Under the pieces are notes generated by a model. That model saw only the letters and a list, made by a program, of their open reading frames with translations, made no database searches and had not been told where the DNA came from. From contig JASHNR010000037.1 in assembly GCA_030041535.1 (NCBI GenBank), positions 1 through 64,000 on the forward strand: a DNA stretch of 64,000 nucleotides. Direction: 5' to 3'. Position numbers and translations under genes: made by a program. Source of the DNA: Nitrosopumilaceae archaeon (GTDB taxonomy: Archaea; Thermoproteota; Nitrososphaeria; Nitrososphaerales; Nitrosopumilaceae). Numbering within the stretch: the first letter of the stretch is position 1; every line of letters begins with the position of its first letter. This document shows, one piece after another, positions 36,841 to 46,168 of the stretch.

Positions 36841-36965
36841 TTTTTTATGCGTGTAGACGTGTTATGCACGAATAGTTTGTGATAAACATGTTTGTGATTG
36901 ATGTGTATTGTGTGAAATTATTTTATTCAAAGATGATAAATCACATTGGTTTATGATATGTAGTG

Positions 36966-37523
36966 ATGTTAGTAGACATAGACGTAGGAACGATTTTGGG
37001 TGTAATAGCCTCGTTTATGATTGGTATTGCATGCATAGCAGTATACAACAAGGTCAAACCACGCCTAGGTTCACAGAGCAATGATCTAAAAATTTTGGTA
37101 GAACGACTACAATATTATGAAAATTTATTAATAGATATGAAAATAAAGTTAGATTCATTAGAACTAGCCAAGGAACCTGAAGAACTTGTACAGGCACAAA
37201 TTCCAAGGCCAAAGGAACAGAAGCAAGAGCCATCCATAGCCACGGAGACAAGAGAGGAGAAACCAAAGGAGAGAATACATAACATGAGTTTTGGAAGCGC
37301 CATAGAGTACGTGTTGCGATTAATCACAGAAAAACCCATGACATCACGTGACATCCAGGTCACAATAGGAAGAACACGTGAACATACATCACGTATGATG
37401 AAAAAACTCTTTGAGGAGGGTTTGGTTGAACGAGACATGCGGACAAAGCCCTTTACTTACAAGATAACTGAAAAAGGGCTCATTAGGATAGGGTCGCTAA
37501 AGGCCCCAACAGTAGAAACCTAG
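36966..37523 (+). CDS. Membrane-anchored winged-helix regulator
   Basis: 185 residues. TM segment (~10-28), coiled coil (~40-70), acidic/Gln-rich linker (~70-105), then a C-terminal winged helix (AIEYVLRLITEKPMTSRDI, GRTREHTSRMMKKLFEEGLV) of MarR/IclR-like type. A one-TM anchored DNA-binding protein near the origin could tether DNA to the membrane or sense a membrane signal; that is inference. Confidence 0.7.
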   Translation: MLVDIDVGTILGVIASFMIGIACIAVYNKVKPRLGSQSNDLKILVERLQYYENLLIDMKIKLDSLELAKEPEELVQAQIPRPKEQKQEPSIATETREEKPKERIHNMSFGSAIEYVLRLITEKPMTSRDIQVTIGRTREHTSRMMKKLFEEGLVERDMRTKPFTYKITEKGLIRIGSLKAPTVET

Positions 37524-37717
37524 TGGGGTTTGATTTCAGTCGTCCGTCAGAGTTTTGATCTTGGTTTTGGCCTGTCCTTGGATCTTGGTTTTAGAGGCTT
37601 TTGGTTGTTGCAGGTTATCCAAATGGGTTTTTGGGTCCAAAATAGAGAAAAATTATCGTAAATTATTAATCTTATTTTATTATAAAATCTTAAATTATTG
37701 AATTTATAATAAGTGGT

Positions 37718-37873
37718 ATGTCAGACGCAGAACAGCTCATAAAGATAACCACAGCAGGCACGATCTCAATCCCGAAGGACTTTAGGAGATACCTTGGCCT
37801 TCAGAAGGGAGATTATGTTAAGGTAACAGTTGAGGGGGATCGTTTGGTTGTCAAAAAGGCAACAATTTCTTAA
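37718..37873 (+). CDS. AbrB/SpoVT-domain protein
   Basis: 51 residues: LIKITTAGTISIPKDFRRYLGLQKGDYVKV then VEGDRLVVKKA, a classic swapped-hairpin AbrB domain. Upstream is an AT-rich stretch with a TATA-like TTATAAT. Ends overlapping the convergent winged-helix gene by 4 nt. Small dimeric transcription factor or chromatin-like protein beside the origin. Confidence 0.85.
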   Translation: MSDAEQLIKITTAGTISIPKDFRRYLGLQKGDYVKVTVEGDRLVVKKATIS

Positions 37874-38265
37874 GTCGTAGGCCGTTCTCTTTGAGCCAGT
37901 TTGAGTATCTGGTAGCTCCATTCCTTCCCGTTTCTCTCTCTTGCAACTCTTCCTTTAAGAGCAAACCTTGAGAGGTATGTGGATATCACACTTAATTTGA
38001 TCGGCTCCTCATACTCGTCCTCATATTTTTCAAGGATTAATGAAGAAGTAAACTTACCCATTGGGAAGTGCTTGTCCACAATGTTCCATATTTTGGCCCC
38101 AACAGTATCGGGTTGTACTGATTCCTCGGGCTCCTCTATATTCATCAAGTCCATTAACTCAAATATCTTTAGCATTTTTTCACGGGTAACATTGCCCTCT
38201 AGGCTAAGGTTGTACTTGGCTCCTTCTGCGTCCTCCAAGTCTATTCGTATTCGTTTTCGGGCCAT
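37870..38265 (-). CDS. Winged-helix protein next to the origin
   Basis: 131 residues. N-terminal ~30 residues are beta-rich and basic (MARKRIRIDLEDAEGAKYNL). The remainder has helices and a winged-helix-like C-terminus (SVISTYLSRFALKGRVARERNG). Its start lies at the left edge of the candidate replication origin, so its promoter overlaps the GTTAAC sites. No family name assigned. Confidence 0.6.
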   Translation of the reverse strand: MARKRIRIDLEDAEGAKYNLSLEGNVTREKMLKIFELMDLMNIEEPEESVQPDTVGAKIWNIVDKHFPMGKFTSSLILEKYEDEYEEPIKLSVISTYLSRFALKGRVARERNGKEWSYQILKLAQRERPTT

Positions 38266-38422
38266 TGTGATCGATCAAGTTAACACCTTAACACTTGAAC
38301 AGATCATAGAAGAATTGTTAACAATCAAGTTTGTTAACATTCACTGCGTAACTCAGGCGTGGGTACTTTTCCCATCTTAACGGTCTTCTTCATGCTTTTA
38401 TCCAAGGACAGGCCAAAACTAT

Positions 38423-38446
38423 GCCTAGAGTGGAAATAAAGGGGTC
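38423..38446 (+). repeat. ORB repeat 1
   Basis: 24-bp unit identical to 38485-38508; 62 bp apart (about six helical turns, same face). Contains core CTAGAGTGGAA, an AT spacer and GGGGTC, resembling the ORB dyad element plus G-string bound by Orc1. Confidence 0.75.
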
Positions 38447-38484
38447 CATTCAGGCATATTAACAATGTTAAGGACCATCTTCAC

Positions 38485-38508
38485 GCCTAGAGTGGAAATA
38501 AAGGGGTC
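38485..38508 (+). repeat. ORB repeat 2
   Basis: Perfect direct copy of the unit at 38423-38446, in the same orientation. Confidence 0.75.
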
Positions 38509-38589
38509 ATTTCGGGCTTTTTCTGGTTCCATCTTAACACCAACTTCACTAACTGTTAACCACTTCTAGGAATACCCACACACCTATTC

Positions 38590-38600
38590 TTCCACTCTAG
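38590..38600 (-). repeat. Inverted mini-ORB
   Basis: The 11-bp core CTAGAGTGGAA on the minus strand without a full G-string, at the edge of the AT-rich stretch. The opposing orientation across a candidate unwinding element is the usual archaeal origin layout. Confidence 0.6.
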
Positions 38601-38705
38601 CTTTATTAAAAATAATTTTTTTTAAGAAAATAAAAATAATTAATGATATACTAAATTTGAATTAGTTATTCTATTCTAATCTAATTAGTATGGTAGAGTC
38701 CTTAT

Positions 38706-39947
38706 GTGGACAGAGAAGAAACAATGGTGTGTGGGTTGATGACAAGAGATCCAGTTGATAAATTACTTGATGATGCAGCAAGCGGCAAATCATTATTCAA
38801 AAATAGAGAGGTATTGCATTTTACATTCATACCAGATATGGTATTACATAGAGACGACGAGCAAAAAAAAGTTACCCAATCACTTATTCCATTGCTGAAA
38901 AAGGGCAGGCCATCAAACCTGTTGATATATGGCAAACCGGGAACAGGAAAGACACTAGTTGTAAAAAAAGTACTAGACAAGATTCAAGAGCGAGTCAAGG
39001 ATGGTTCATTCCCAATACAACTACTATACGCAAATGCAAAAGAAGAGACTACACTATACGGCCTTTTGGTAAAATTTGGCCGCCAACTGGGACTTGCATC
39101 ACAAAAGGAGCTACCGACAACCGGACTGTCAATCAGTGAAGTCTTCAACAGGCTAATAGCAGTAATTGAAAAGAATGCCCTCAATACCGTCTTTGTAGTA
39201 GATGAGATTGATTATCTGGCAGAACTAGTATCAAAGACAGGAAAAGATGTCTTTTATTCATTAACACGAGCAAATGAGAGGCTAAAAAAAGGCTCACTTA
39301 CCTTGATTGGCATATCAAATGACCTGACATTCAAAGAAAGACTGGACCCCCGAGTTTTAAGTAGCCTAAGTGAGGAAGAGATTGTCTTTACCAACTATAC
39401 AGTTAACCAGATCAAGGAGATATTGATAGACAGGATCAAGGAGGCCTTTATTCTAAACATAGTGAACCCGGCTGCTCTGAACTTATGTGCTGCAATGTCA
39501 GGCCAGGAACATGGCGATGCTAGGCGGGCAATAGACCTACTTCGTGTAGCAGGCGAGATAGCAGAACGAGAGCAGTTTGATATTATAACAGAAGACCACA
39601 TTCGTAGGGCCTCACTGAAGATGGAAGAGGATAAGGAAACAACAGCACTCAACTCATACCCCCTCCATGAAAAACTACTCATACTTGCAGTAATGAAGGC
39701 AAACGGCAACAGTACAGGTGAGATATATCAGTCCTACAAGAATCTCTGCAAGGTTACAAGACAGAAGGAGCTTACACAGCGCAGAATAACCCAAATGCTA
39801 AGCGAGATTGAGATGACAGGGCTAATCTCAGGCAAGATAATTCACCAAGGCATGCATGGAAGAACAAAGAAATTTGCTTTGACACTAAATCCAGACACTG
39901 TAAAAAAAGCATTCAAGGAAGATCTGGTCTTGGAAGATCTTCTGTAA
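38706..39947 (+). CDS. orc1: Orc1/Cdc6 origin-binding initiator
   Basis: 413 residues from GTG 38706 (ATG 38724 or 38739 also possible). AAA+ Walker A GKPGTGKT, Walker B VFVVDEIDYL, sensor-1 ISND (GISNDL), GDARRAID sensor-2 arginine, and a C-terminal winged helix (EKLLILAVMKANG onward). Binds origin boxes and loads MCM. Located directly beside the predicted origin, as usual in archaea. Convergent with the PolD small subunit with no gap. Confidence 0.95.
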   Translation: MDREETMVCGLMTRDPVDKLLDDAASGKSLFKNREVLHFTFIPDMVLHRDDEQKKVTQSLIPLLKKGRPSNLLIYGKPGTGKTLVVKKVLDKIQERVKDGSFPIQLLYANAKEETTLYGLLVKFGRQLGLASQKELPTTGLSISEVFNRLIAVIEKNALNTVFVVDEIDYLAELVSKTGKDVFYSLTRANERLKKGSLTLIGISNDLTFKERLDPRVLSSLSEEEIVFTNYTVNQIKEILIDRIKEAFILNIVNPAALNLCAAMSGQEHGDARRAIDLLRVAGEIAEREQFDIITEDHIRRASLKMEEDKETTALNSYPLHEKLLILAVMKANGNSTGEIYQSYKNLCKVTRQKELTQRRITQMLSEIEMTGLISGKIIHQGMHGRTKKFALTLNPDTVKKAFKEDLVLEDLL

Positions 39948-41378
39948 CTAATCTTCTTTCTCGGTAAAATCTTTTGTAAAGACCTTCATTGTAGCCAAGT
40001 TGATAATTATGGCAATTCCAGGTGTTGGCACAATACCGCCGCTTGCCTGATAGTCAGTCTGACTCTGCCAGGCCCCGGAATTGACTATCAGTGTTCCTTT
40101 GTACATGTCAAGGTCGACAACATGAACATGGCCGGAATGAAAGATATCTGGAACCTCATTTATCACCATAAAATCTTCAAGCTCGGGTGCAATTGGGGTG
40201 CGCTTTCCATAAATCGGGCTGAGGTGCCTTGTCCTCAACAGTGCTCGCATTGCCCTTGCTGGCTGTGCATAGCTTAGGCCCGGAGTAGTTCCTACTACAT
40301 CATCAAGGCTCTGACCGTGAAACATTAACACCTTTACGCCATTAAGATCCAAAAAGGCAGGATTTCCTAGCATGAAAAAGTTCTCTCTATTCCACAAACT
40401 CATATTATGTTTTTCCGGTATGGCAGGCTGGGGAAGGGCCCTCCTACCTGGGTCATGATTGCCAGGAATTATGAATGTCTTGATGTGTTTTGGAATCTTG
40501 TCTAACATCTGGGCAGCCTTTGCCATTTGCTCGTCCATATCCATGATAAGCAATTCCTTATCTTGATTTGGAAAGATTCCAATCCCATCAATAATGTCCC
40601 CGCCTATCAAGAGAAATCGGACTTTTCTTGCTACTGGATCGGGGCTTGAAAGCCAGGAAATAAAATCTGTAAATTCCTTTTCCATAAAGTACTTGCTACC
40701 TACGTGAATATCTGATATCAGGACAGCATACGTCTCAGTCTTTGAGCGATTTGCTATATGATCTGGTACATCTGGGACTAGAAGTTCCTTTGCGATAAAT
40801 CCACCATTTTTGCCATTTGTAACGCCTACCATTACAAACTGGTCCATTAAAAGCGAGTTTGCAGTATCCTGCAATTCTTGGTTCCACACCAGAATCTCTA
40901 CAGAACCGGTAGGATCATCCACTATTATCTTGGTTACATCCCGCTCAATCTTTCTGTCCATCAGAAGGCCTGCAACAAATGTCTCCTCGCCAAGCTTACC
41001 ATCTGTCACATTTTTAATTGGGGTAAGTTTCTTTGCCTGTGATCTCTGCATCATTATTTTAAGTAGTTTTGAATATCTGTCAGAAAAAAGTGATGTAAAA
41101 CCATCTATTCCCTCTGCCGATGTGATCTTTTTTGTAGGATCAAACAATATCTCATGTCTGTCCTCCACACCGCCGTCAACTTCTGATTCTACAAACATTT
41201 TGAGGTCGCTTTGATTTATCAAAAACAAGTTTTGCTTTGCCTTTTCACGAACAACCTGTTTAATTATATTCTGGAGTTCCTTTGCATCTATCTTTTCTAA
41301 TATCTTAAAAGCATCAGGATGAATCTGAAATCCCCTACTTAGGGCATATGTTACTGCTGAGGATACCGCTTCTTTCAC
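39948..41378 (-). CDS. polB: DNA polymerase D small subunit (DP1)
   Basis: 476 residues. N-terminal helical region, OB fold (~residues 115-200), then a calcineurin-like phosphoesterase with intact metal motifs SDIHVGS, GGDIIDG, PGNHDPGRR, FHGQ and HSGHVHV: the Mre11-like 3'-5' exonuclease of PolD. Pairs with the large subunit encoded at 32288-35662. Confidence 0.95.
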   Translation of the reverse strand: MKEAVSSAVTYALSRGFQIHPDAFKILEKIDAKELQNIIKQVVREKAKQNLFLINQSDLKMFVESEVDGGVEDRHEILFDPTKKITSAEGIDGFTSLFSDRYSKLLKIMMQRSQAKKLTPIKNVTDGKLGEETFVAGLLMDRKIERDVTKIIVDDPTGSVEILVWNQELQDTANSLLMDQFVMVGVTNGKNGGFIAKELLVPDVPDHIANRSKTETYAVLISDIHVGSKYFMEKEFTDFISWLSSPDPVARKVRFLLIGGDIIDGIGIFPNQDKELLIMDMDEQMAKAAQMLDKIPKHIKTFIIPGNHDPGRRALPQPAIPEKHNMSLWNRENFFMLGNPAFLDLNGVKVLMFHGQSLDDVVGTTPGLSYAQPARAMRALLRTRHLSPIYGKRTPIAPELEDFMVINEVPDIFHSGHVHVVDLDMYKGTLIVNSGAWQSQTDYQASGGIVPTPGIAIIINLATMKVFTKDFTEKED

Positions 41379-41453
41379 AAACTGTCATAATACAACTTTT
41401 AATTAAATCTGTTCGAACTGTCAACCCTCAAATAACTCCTTAAAACAAACTCG

Positions 41454-41993
41454 TTGTTGATAAAAAGACGAATCCTAATTTTTCTGATCTTCATTGCAAT
41501 ATTTTCAATCGCATACTCTATTGGCAGTGAAAGTAACATATCCGAAGAAGATTCCAAGTCATTTGTTAAAGACTTTCAACATACTGTGGAAGGAATCGAT
41601 GCAATAGGAATTTTTACTCATAACACAACTGTTGCATTACCCATGTTCCTACCAGGTTTTGGAATGGCTTGGGGTTCCTTTGCTGCATGGTCAACCGGGA
41701 TGGCCTTTAAGGCATTGGTATCTACCACACCAGCACTTGCAAAACTTCCACCACTTGCAATAATCTACCTCTCACCTTTTGGCGTAATGGAGCTAATTGC
41801 CTATTCCATTGGAATGTCAAGAAGTTTTATTCTCATCAATACAATACTGAGGAGGGGAAACCTCAGAGAAATACTGCGTCCAACAGCAATTGAAATAGGA
41901 ATTGTGATTGCATTGTTACTGGCTGCAGCATTCATTGAATACGCTATGATCCAAGAATTTGGATCGGTATTGGTTCATCCCAAAACGCACTAG
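41454..41993 (+). CDS. SpoIIM/DUF95-like membrane protein
   Basis: 179 residues with about five TM segments. The motif GIFTHNTTVALPMFLPGFG matches the stage II sporulation protein M (DUF95) family. In archaea its function is unknown; a membrane-remodelling or transport role is suggested for relatives. Confidence 0.75.
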   Translation: MLIKRRILIFLIFIAIFSIAYSIGSESNISEEDSKSFVKDFQHTVEGIDAIGIFTHNTTVALPMFLPGFGMAWGSFAAWSTGMAFKALVSTTPALAKLPPLAIIYLSPFGVMELIAYSIGMSRSFILINTILRRGNLREILRPTAIEIGIVIALLLAAAFIEYAMIQEFGSVLVHPKTH

Positions 41994-42029
41994 ATTCGTT
42001 TTTATTTTAAAACAAAACAGTCAAAGGTA

Positions 42030-42764
42030 ATGCTTGGTCTTAAGATTCACACACTTCCAAAACTAAACAAGCCCACAATGATAGCCGCACTTCCAGACAT
42101 GGGAAATGTTGCAGGAATTGGGATGGATTTTCTTGTAAAAAAACTAAAAGCAAAACTATTTGCAGAGATCTATGCATTCTGGCCGCCAGCAGTTTCGTAT
42201 GAACAAGGACTGATAAAATATGATCAATCAAGCTACAAATTTCATTATTTACAAAAGGAAAACATTGTGTTCTTTTCAGGAGAGTTTAATCCCTCTGATC
42301 CCCGGCGTCTTTACGAATTGTGCTATGAGGTAGTTGGTATGGCAAAAAAACTCAAAGTAAGTACACTTTACTCCATCGGAGCTATCTTAAGGCAACCAAG
42401 TCCTGCCGAACCCAAACTGTTTGCTGCTGCAACAACACCAAAACATCTAAACTTGTTAAAGAAGAGAAATTTAGAACTGCTCAATACGCAAGGCCAGATA
42501 ACTGGCTTCAATGGATTGGTACTAGGAATTGCAAAGGAAAAGCAACTTGACAGCATTTGCATCCTGGGAGAAATAGACAATCCAAACATCATTCAACCAA
42601 GGTCAGCTAAACTAATACTTGCAAAACTTTTGCAAGTTCTAGAGCTTGGACCACTAGACATGAAAGAACTAGAAGAAGAGGAAAAGAGAAAACAGTTCAT
42701 GGAACAGCAAATGAGCTACATGAATGGACTAGCTAAAAGAGATAATCAACCGGGAATTGCCTAA
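42030..42764 (+). CDS. PAC2-family protein (proteasome-assembly-chaperone-like)
   Basis: 244 residues: MIAALPDMGNVAGIGMDFLVKKL at the start and GFNGLVLGIAKEK in the middle are typical of the archaeal PAC2 family. Charged coiled C-terminal tail (MKELEEEEKRKQFMEQQM). No HbYX motif at the C-terminus. Proteasome assembly is inferred from eukaryotic homologues. Confidence 0.82.
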   Translation: MLGLKIHTLPKLNKPTMIAALPDMGNVAGIGMDFLVKKLKAKLFAEIYAFWPPAVSYEQGLIKYDQSSYKFHYLQKENIVFFSGEFNPSDPRRLYELCYEVVGMAKKLKVSTLYSIGAILRQPSPAEPKLFAAATTPKHLNLLKKRNLELLNTQGQITGFNGLVLGIAKEKQLDSICILGEIDNPNIIQPRSAKLILAKLLQVLELGPLDMKELEEEEKRKQFMEQQMSYMNGLAKRDNQPGIA

Positions 42765-42821
42765 TTGTTTGAAGAAATTACACCCAGCCATTAAATACGA
42801 GTTTTGAGTTTAGCTAATCAA

Positions 42822-44525
42822 ATGAGGTTCAGTATACTATCGCTAATTGCAATTACGGGTTTTCTAGTCGTACTTTGCTTTCCTTCTAACGCATATTCTG
42901 ATTTTGTATCTAGCGACTCATATCTGATTCAGGCCACAGGCTTTGTAGCCGGGACACAAGACATTCTTAATTCTAAATTTGACATACAACTAACTGCGGG
43001 CGCTCAAAGTGGAAGCAGTATACTTTCTACACTAGATAATGGTGTTGTTACAATTAATGGCGATAATTATCTCAACTCTGGTAATTGGACAACCACCCTG
43101 TTACGAGATGGAAAATTTTTACTTCTTCAAGGAAATGCACAGGACCAGAATGGCAATACAATACAGGTCAATCTCTTTGGAAGACAAATACAAAGTAATC
43201 AAGATGGTGTTGTTTACAGCATTACTGGCAAGATAATAGGTTCAGAAACATTCAAAGTTATTTACAGCGCAAAAATAATCGCTGCTGGGGCATCCACCCC
43301 GCCTGTTACTTCACCAACCTCTCAGACAACACCCACACCACAACAGAATCAAACACAATCAAATGTTGTAAGAATAAGTATAGTTTCTGGCGCATCCAAT
43401 CCAACTAACCAACTCTTCTTCTCCCCCTCGACTGTCACTGTAGCTCCTGGCACTACAATAATTTGGACTAACAATGACAACGTACCTCATACCATAATGA
43501 GTGGGGTAGCATCTGTTGTTGGTGGGAATGCTTCAGCACCAACATTTACTTCTGACGGAATGATAAACAGTGGCACCATAGCTCCTGGCGCATCTTTTCA
43601 ATACACCATAACCAGTTTTAATTTCAAAGCATATCTTAGTGCCACAGAAGCACAATACCTGAATTTACCGGCAGATCAAACTTCTGGCGATATCACATTC
43701 TTTGATCCTAATTATACCTGGATGATAGGAGTGATAAGCCCCATGTCAGTCTCAACTCCAACACAAACAGTCCAGATCAATATATTGCCGGGGGCATCAA
43801 ATGCCACAACTAATCAATACATATCTCCATCTTCTGTACAAGTTACACCAGGCTCTACAATTGTTTGGGTAAATCAAGACTCTGTTGCACACAGGATCTT
43901 GAGCGGTCAACAACAATCTATAACATTTGGCACCACTGGAAAGACGACCCTCACAGCACCAGCATTTAATCCTGACGGGCATATTGATACTGGTACCATA
44001 GCTCCAGGTCAAAGCGTCAAGATCACAGTATCCGGAACAGGCCAATTCGCTTTTTATGATCCATCCAATACATGGATAAATGGTAATATCTTTTCGACTT
44101 CACAAATATCATCATCGACAATACCGCCCGTGCAAGTAAGCATTTTACCGGGATCATCAGCAGCCCAAGGAGCTGCCTCACAACAAAATCAAAACTACAT
44201 TAATGGATATTATTCTCCAGACCAAATCCAGATTGCACCAGGCACTACAATAATTTGGACCAATAATGACTCTATTGCTCATTCGATATGGAGTGGCACT
44301 GCCACATACAGGCCAATTGATCCATACGTTCCAGACGGCAAGATAAAGAGTGGCTCAATAGCTCCGGGCCAAACCTTCCAAGTCACCATTAATGATACTG
44401 GAATCACTAGGTTCTATGACCCATCATATACATGGATGAATGGCATAATTATCTCATTTCCATCCACGCAAACTCACACACTTAACTCTGCAACATATAC
44501 GGGCCCTACGCCAGTCCTTCACTAG
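42822..44525 (+). CDS. Secreted protein with three cupredoxin-like domains lacking copper ligands
   Basis: 567 residues. Leaderless ATG 42822 follows a TATA (ATTAAATA at ~42790). Signal peptide to ~residue 27, an N-terminal domain to ~170, a Thr/Pro/Gln linker, then three plastocyanin-like domains. Each has the P-G-T/S-T-I-x-W-T/V-N and the first-His motif (VPHTI, VAHRI, IAHSI). The second ligand loop (normally Y-C-x2-H-P-W-M) reads FFDPNYTWM, FYDPSNTWI and FYDPSYTWM, so Cys and His are missing. A type-1 copper site is therefore unlikely; structural or other metal binding is possible. Confidence 0.85.
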   Translation: MRFSILSLIAITGFLVVLCFPSNAYSDFVSSDSYLIQATGFVAGTQDILNSKFDIQLTAGAQSGSSILSTLDNGVVTINGDNYLNSGNWTTTLLRDGKFLLLQGNAQDQNGNTIQVNLFGRQIQSNQDGVVYSITGKIIGSETFKVIYSAKIIAAGASTPPVTSPTSQTTPTPQQNQTQSNVVRISIVSGASNPTNQLFFSPSTVTVAPGTTIIWTNNDNVPHTIMSGVASVVGGNASAPTFTSDGMINSGTIAPGASFQYTITSFNFKAYLSATEAQYLNLPADQTSGDITFFDPNYTWMIGVISPMSVSTPTQTVQINILPGASNATTNQYISPSSVQVTPGSTIVWVNQDSVAHRILSGQQQSITFGTTGKTTLTAPAFNPDGHIDTGTIAPGQSVKITVSGTGQFAFYDPSNTWINGNIFSTSQISSSTIPPVQVSILPGSSAAQGAASQQNQNYINGYYSPDQIQIAPGTTIIWTNNDSIAHSIWSGTATYRPIDPYVPDGKIKSGSIAPGQTFQVTINDTGITRFYDPSYTWMNGIIISFPSTQTHTLNSATYTGPTPVLH

Positions 44526-44535
44526 ATAGTATGTG

Positions 44536-45240
44536 CTATTTGAAATTGATATATGATTCCAGTCTTGTCTGATCAAATACCATTACGGAAAGATCAGAGA
44601 ACTGCTTTCCTTCCAAATCTTTTACGGTTCCAACAAAACAAGTCTCCTTCTCAGTTGTGAGCGACTCAAAAACATGTACCTTCATACTTGAGGTGTCAAA
44701 CCCGTGATTTTTCAGGTAAACTGCAATTTCTGACTGCATAAAGTGCTTGGATGGCTCCTTGGGCCATGGACGTGGAACTAGCACCACGCTCAATCCATCT
44801 ATTAGCGCTTTTTGGAGTTCAAGTTTCTTTTCTTCAATGCTTGTTGATATGTGCATAGTTATTACTCTGCTTTTGTCCAGCGGCACTCTTGCCTTTGATG
44901 CAGCTACCTGCACTGAGCTTATGCCTGGAATTACTTGCACATCTCCGAAGATCTCAATTAATCTGTCAACAACTTCTGATTCGGAAAAGTTCACGTCTCC
45001 TGTAAATGGTATAACACAAGTCTTTGTTCCAAGTGACTTTGAGACCTTTTGATACACATCTTCTTGATCTTGCATCGTGATCTCGTACACTTGTTTATTT
45101 TTTATTAGCTCTTCAATTGTCTTGAGTGTATACTTGTAACCTATTACAATATCAGAGTTTGTCACAATCTCCTTTACCGTATCTGTAACATATTTTGGTG
45201 AGCCGGGCCCCACCCCCACCGCAAAAACCTTTCCCATCAT
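44536..45240 (-). CDS. cbiE: Cobalt-precorrin-7 C5-methyltransferase
   Basis: 234 residues from ATG 45240, which lies 26 nt after a TATA-like stretch (revcomp of ~45262-45270). TP-methylase fold: FAVGVGPGSPKYVTD, GYKYTL, FTGDVNFSES, VIPGISSVQVAASK. Methylates C5 of the corrin ring in anaerobic-type cobalamin synthesis. The partner CbiH is in the window at 60342. Confidence 0.85.
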   Translation of the reverse strand: MMGKVFAVGVGPGSPKYVTDTVKEIVTNSDIVIGYKYTLKTIEELIKNKQVYEITMQDQEDVYQKVSKSLGTKTCVIPFTGDVNFSESEVVDRLIEIFGDVQVIPGISSVQVAASKARVPLDKSRVITMHISTSIEEKKLELQKALIDGLSVVLVPRPWPKEPSKHFMQSEIAVYLKNHGFDTSSMKVHVFESLTTEKETCFVGTVKDLEGKQFSDLSVMVFDQTRLESYINFK

Positions 45241-45315
45241 GACGTCTTTTGCAACGTTCAATATAATTCACAATTTGGGAATCACAATTAGCTTTTATTT
45301 GCCGGTTCAAAATAT

Positions 45316-45996
45316 TTGTCATTGAATGCAAGAATAATCTCGCTCTCTTTCTTTTTACTCCTAGTTAGTTTTGTTCCAGATTCCTTTGCTGTATCACAAA
45401 ACTCTACGCTAGACTCTGAGGGAAACTATGCAAATCCATCCCTTGGCATAACATTTCAGGCTCCAGACGGCTGGACAGTAGAGGAACCAAAAAAATCCCA
45501 ACCCAATGCACCAGACATTGCAGTGATAGCTCCGTATTCAAATGGGTTTCCATCCTCGATTTCATTTAATGTTGAGAAGGCAAATGGAACATCGCTTGAC
45601 GATTATGTAGAAAATAAAATTAATCAACTTGCCAGTGGCAACCAATCAAATAACATTGCATTTCTGTCAGAGCAAAATGGAACAATAGACGGATTTGCTG
45701 CCAAGACATCACTGCTTCAAGAAAACTTTACTTCACAAAATGGTACCAATGTGATAAAATTCAAGCAAGTAATTGTACTGGCAAATAATGAATTTTATAC
45801 AATAACCTATGCAAATGAAGCAAAAAACTTTGACAGCGATCTGCCAAGCTATGACCAGCTGTTAAGCTCAATCCAGTTTGTAAGCAATGACACGTCTTCC
45901 TGGCTTGACTATGTCTCTATTGGCATAGCAGCTGGCGCGCTAATTGTTGGCCTAGTTATAATTAAAAGAAAAAGAAGACCATTGCAAAAAAGCTAG
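45316..45996 (+). CDS. PsbP-like secreted/membrane-anchored protein
   Basis: 226 residues from TTG 45316. Signal peptide (~1-25), a PsbP/DUF1795-like domain (NPSLGITFQAPDGWTVEEP... FKQVIVLANNEFYTITYAN), and a C-terminal TM (~203-219) with a KRKRR stop-transfer. Many Asn-x-Ser/Thr sites. Surface protein of unknown role. Confidence 0.75.
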   Translation: MSLNARIISLSFFLLLVSFVPDSFAVSQNSTLDSEGNYANPSLGITFQAPDGWTVEEPKKSQPNAPDIAVIAPYSNGFPSSISFNVEKANGTSLDDYVENKINQLASGNQSNNIAFLSEQNGTIDGFAAKTSLLQENFTSQNGTNVIKFKQVIVLANNEFYTITYANEAKNFDSDLPSYDQLLSSIQFVSNDTSSWLDYVSIGIAAGALIVGLVIIKRKRRPLQKS

Positions 45997-46168
45997 CATC
46001 ACACTTCTAAAACCCCAAAAAATCCATTTTTTCATTGTAATGGAAAAATCGGGCGCGCTAGATTTGGGCCAATAAATGGGGTCTTGTGGAAAGGCTTCGT
46101 ATTTGCAATCATTCCAATCCTCTGTAAATGAGCGAAAGATAAAATACTGTATTGTGGAGAACTAGAGT

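Larger units (their letters stand above)
38279..38700. other. Candidate chromosomal replication origin (oriC)
   Basis: 440-nt gene-free region directly upstream of orc1/cdc6. It has three copies of the core CTAGAGTGGAA: 38425-38435, 38487-38497, and inverted at 38590-38600. The first two sit in identical 24-bp units (38423-38446, 38485-38508) ending in a GGGG run, like archaeal origin recognition boxes. GTTAAC occurs at 38279, 38317, 38333 and 38555. A ~95-nt, extremely AT-rich stretch at 38601-38695 could be the unwinding element. Confidence 0.8.

Noticed and set aside
37524..37717. Direct repeat GATCTTGGTTTT twice downstream of the membrane-anchored winged-helix gene
   Set aside because: Short and T/G-rich; probably a 3' untranslated tract, no evidence of an element.
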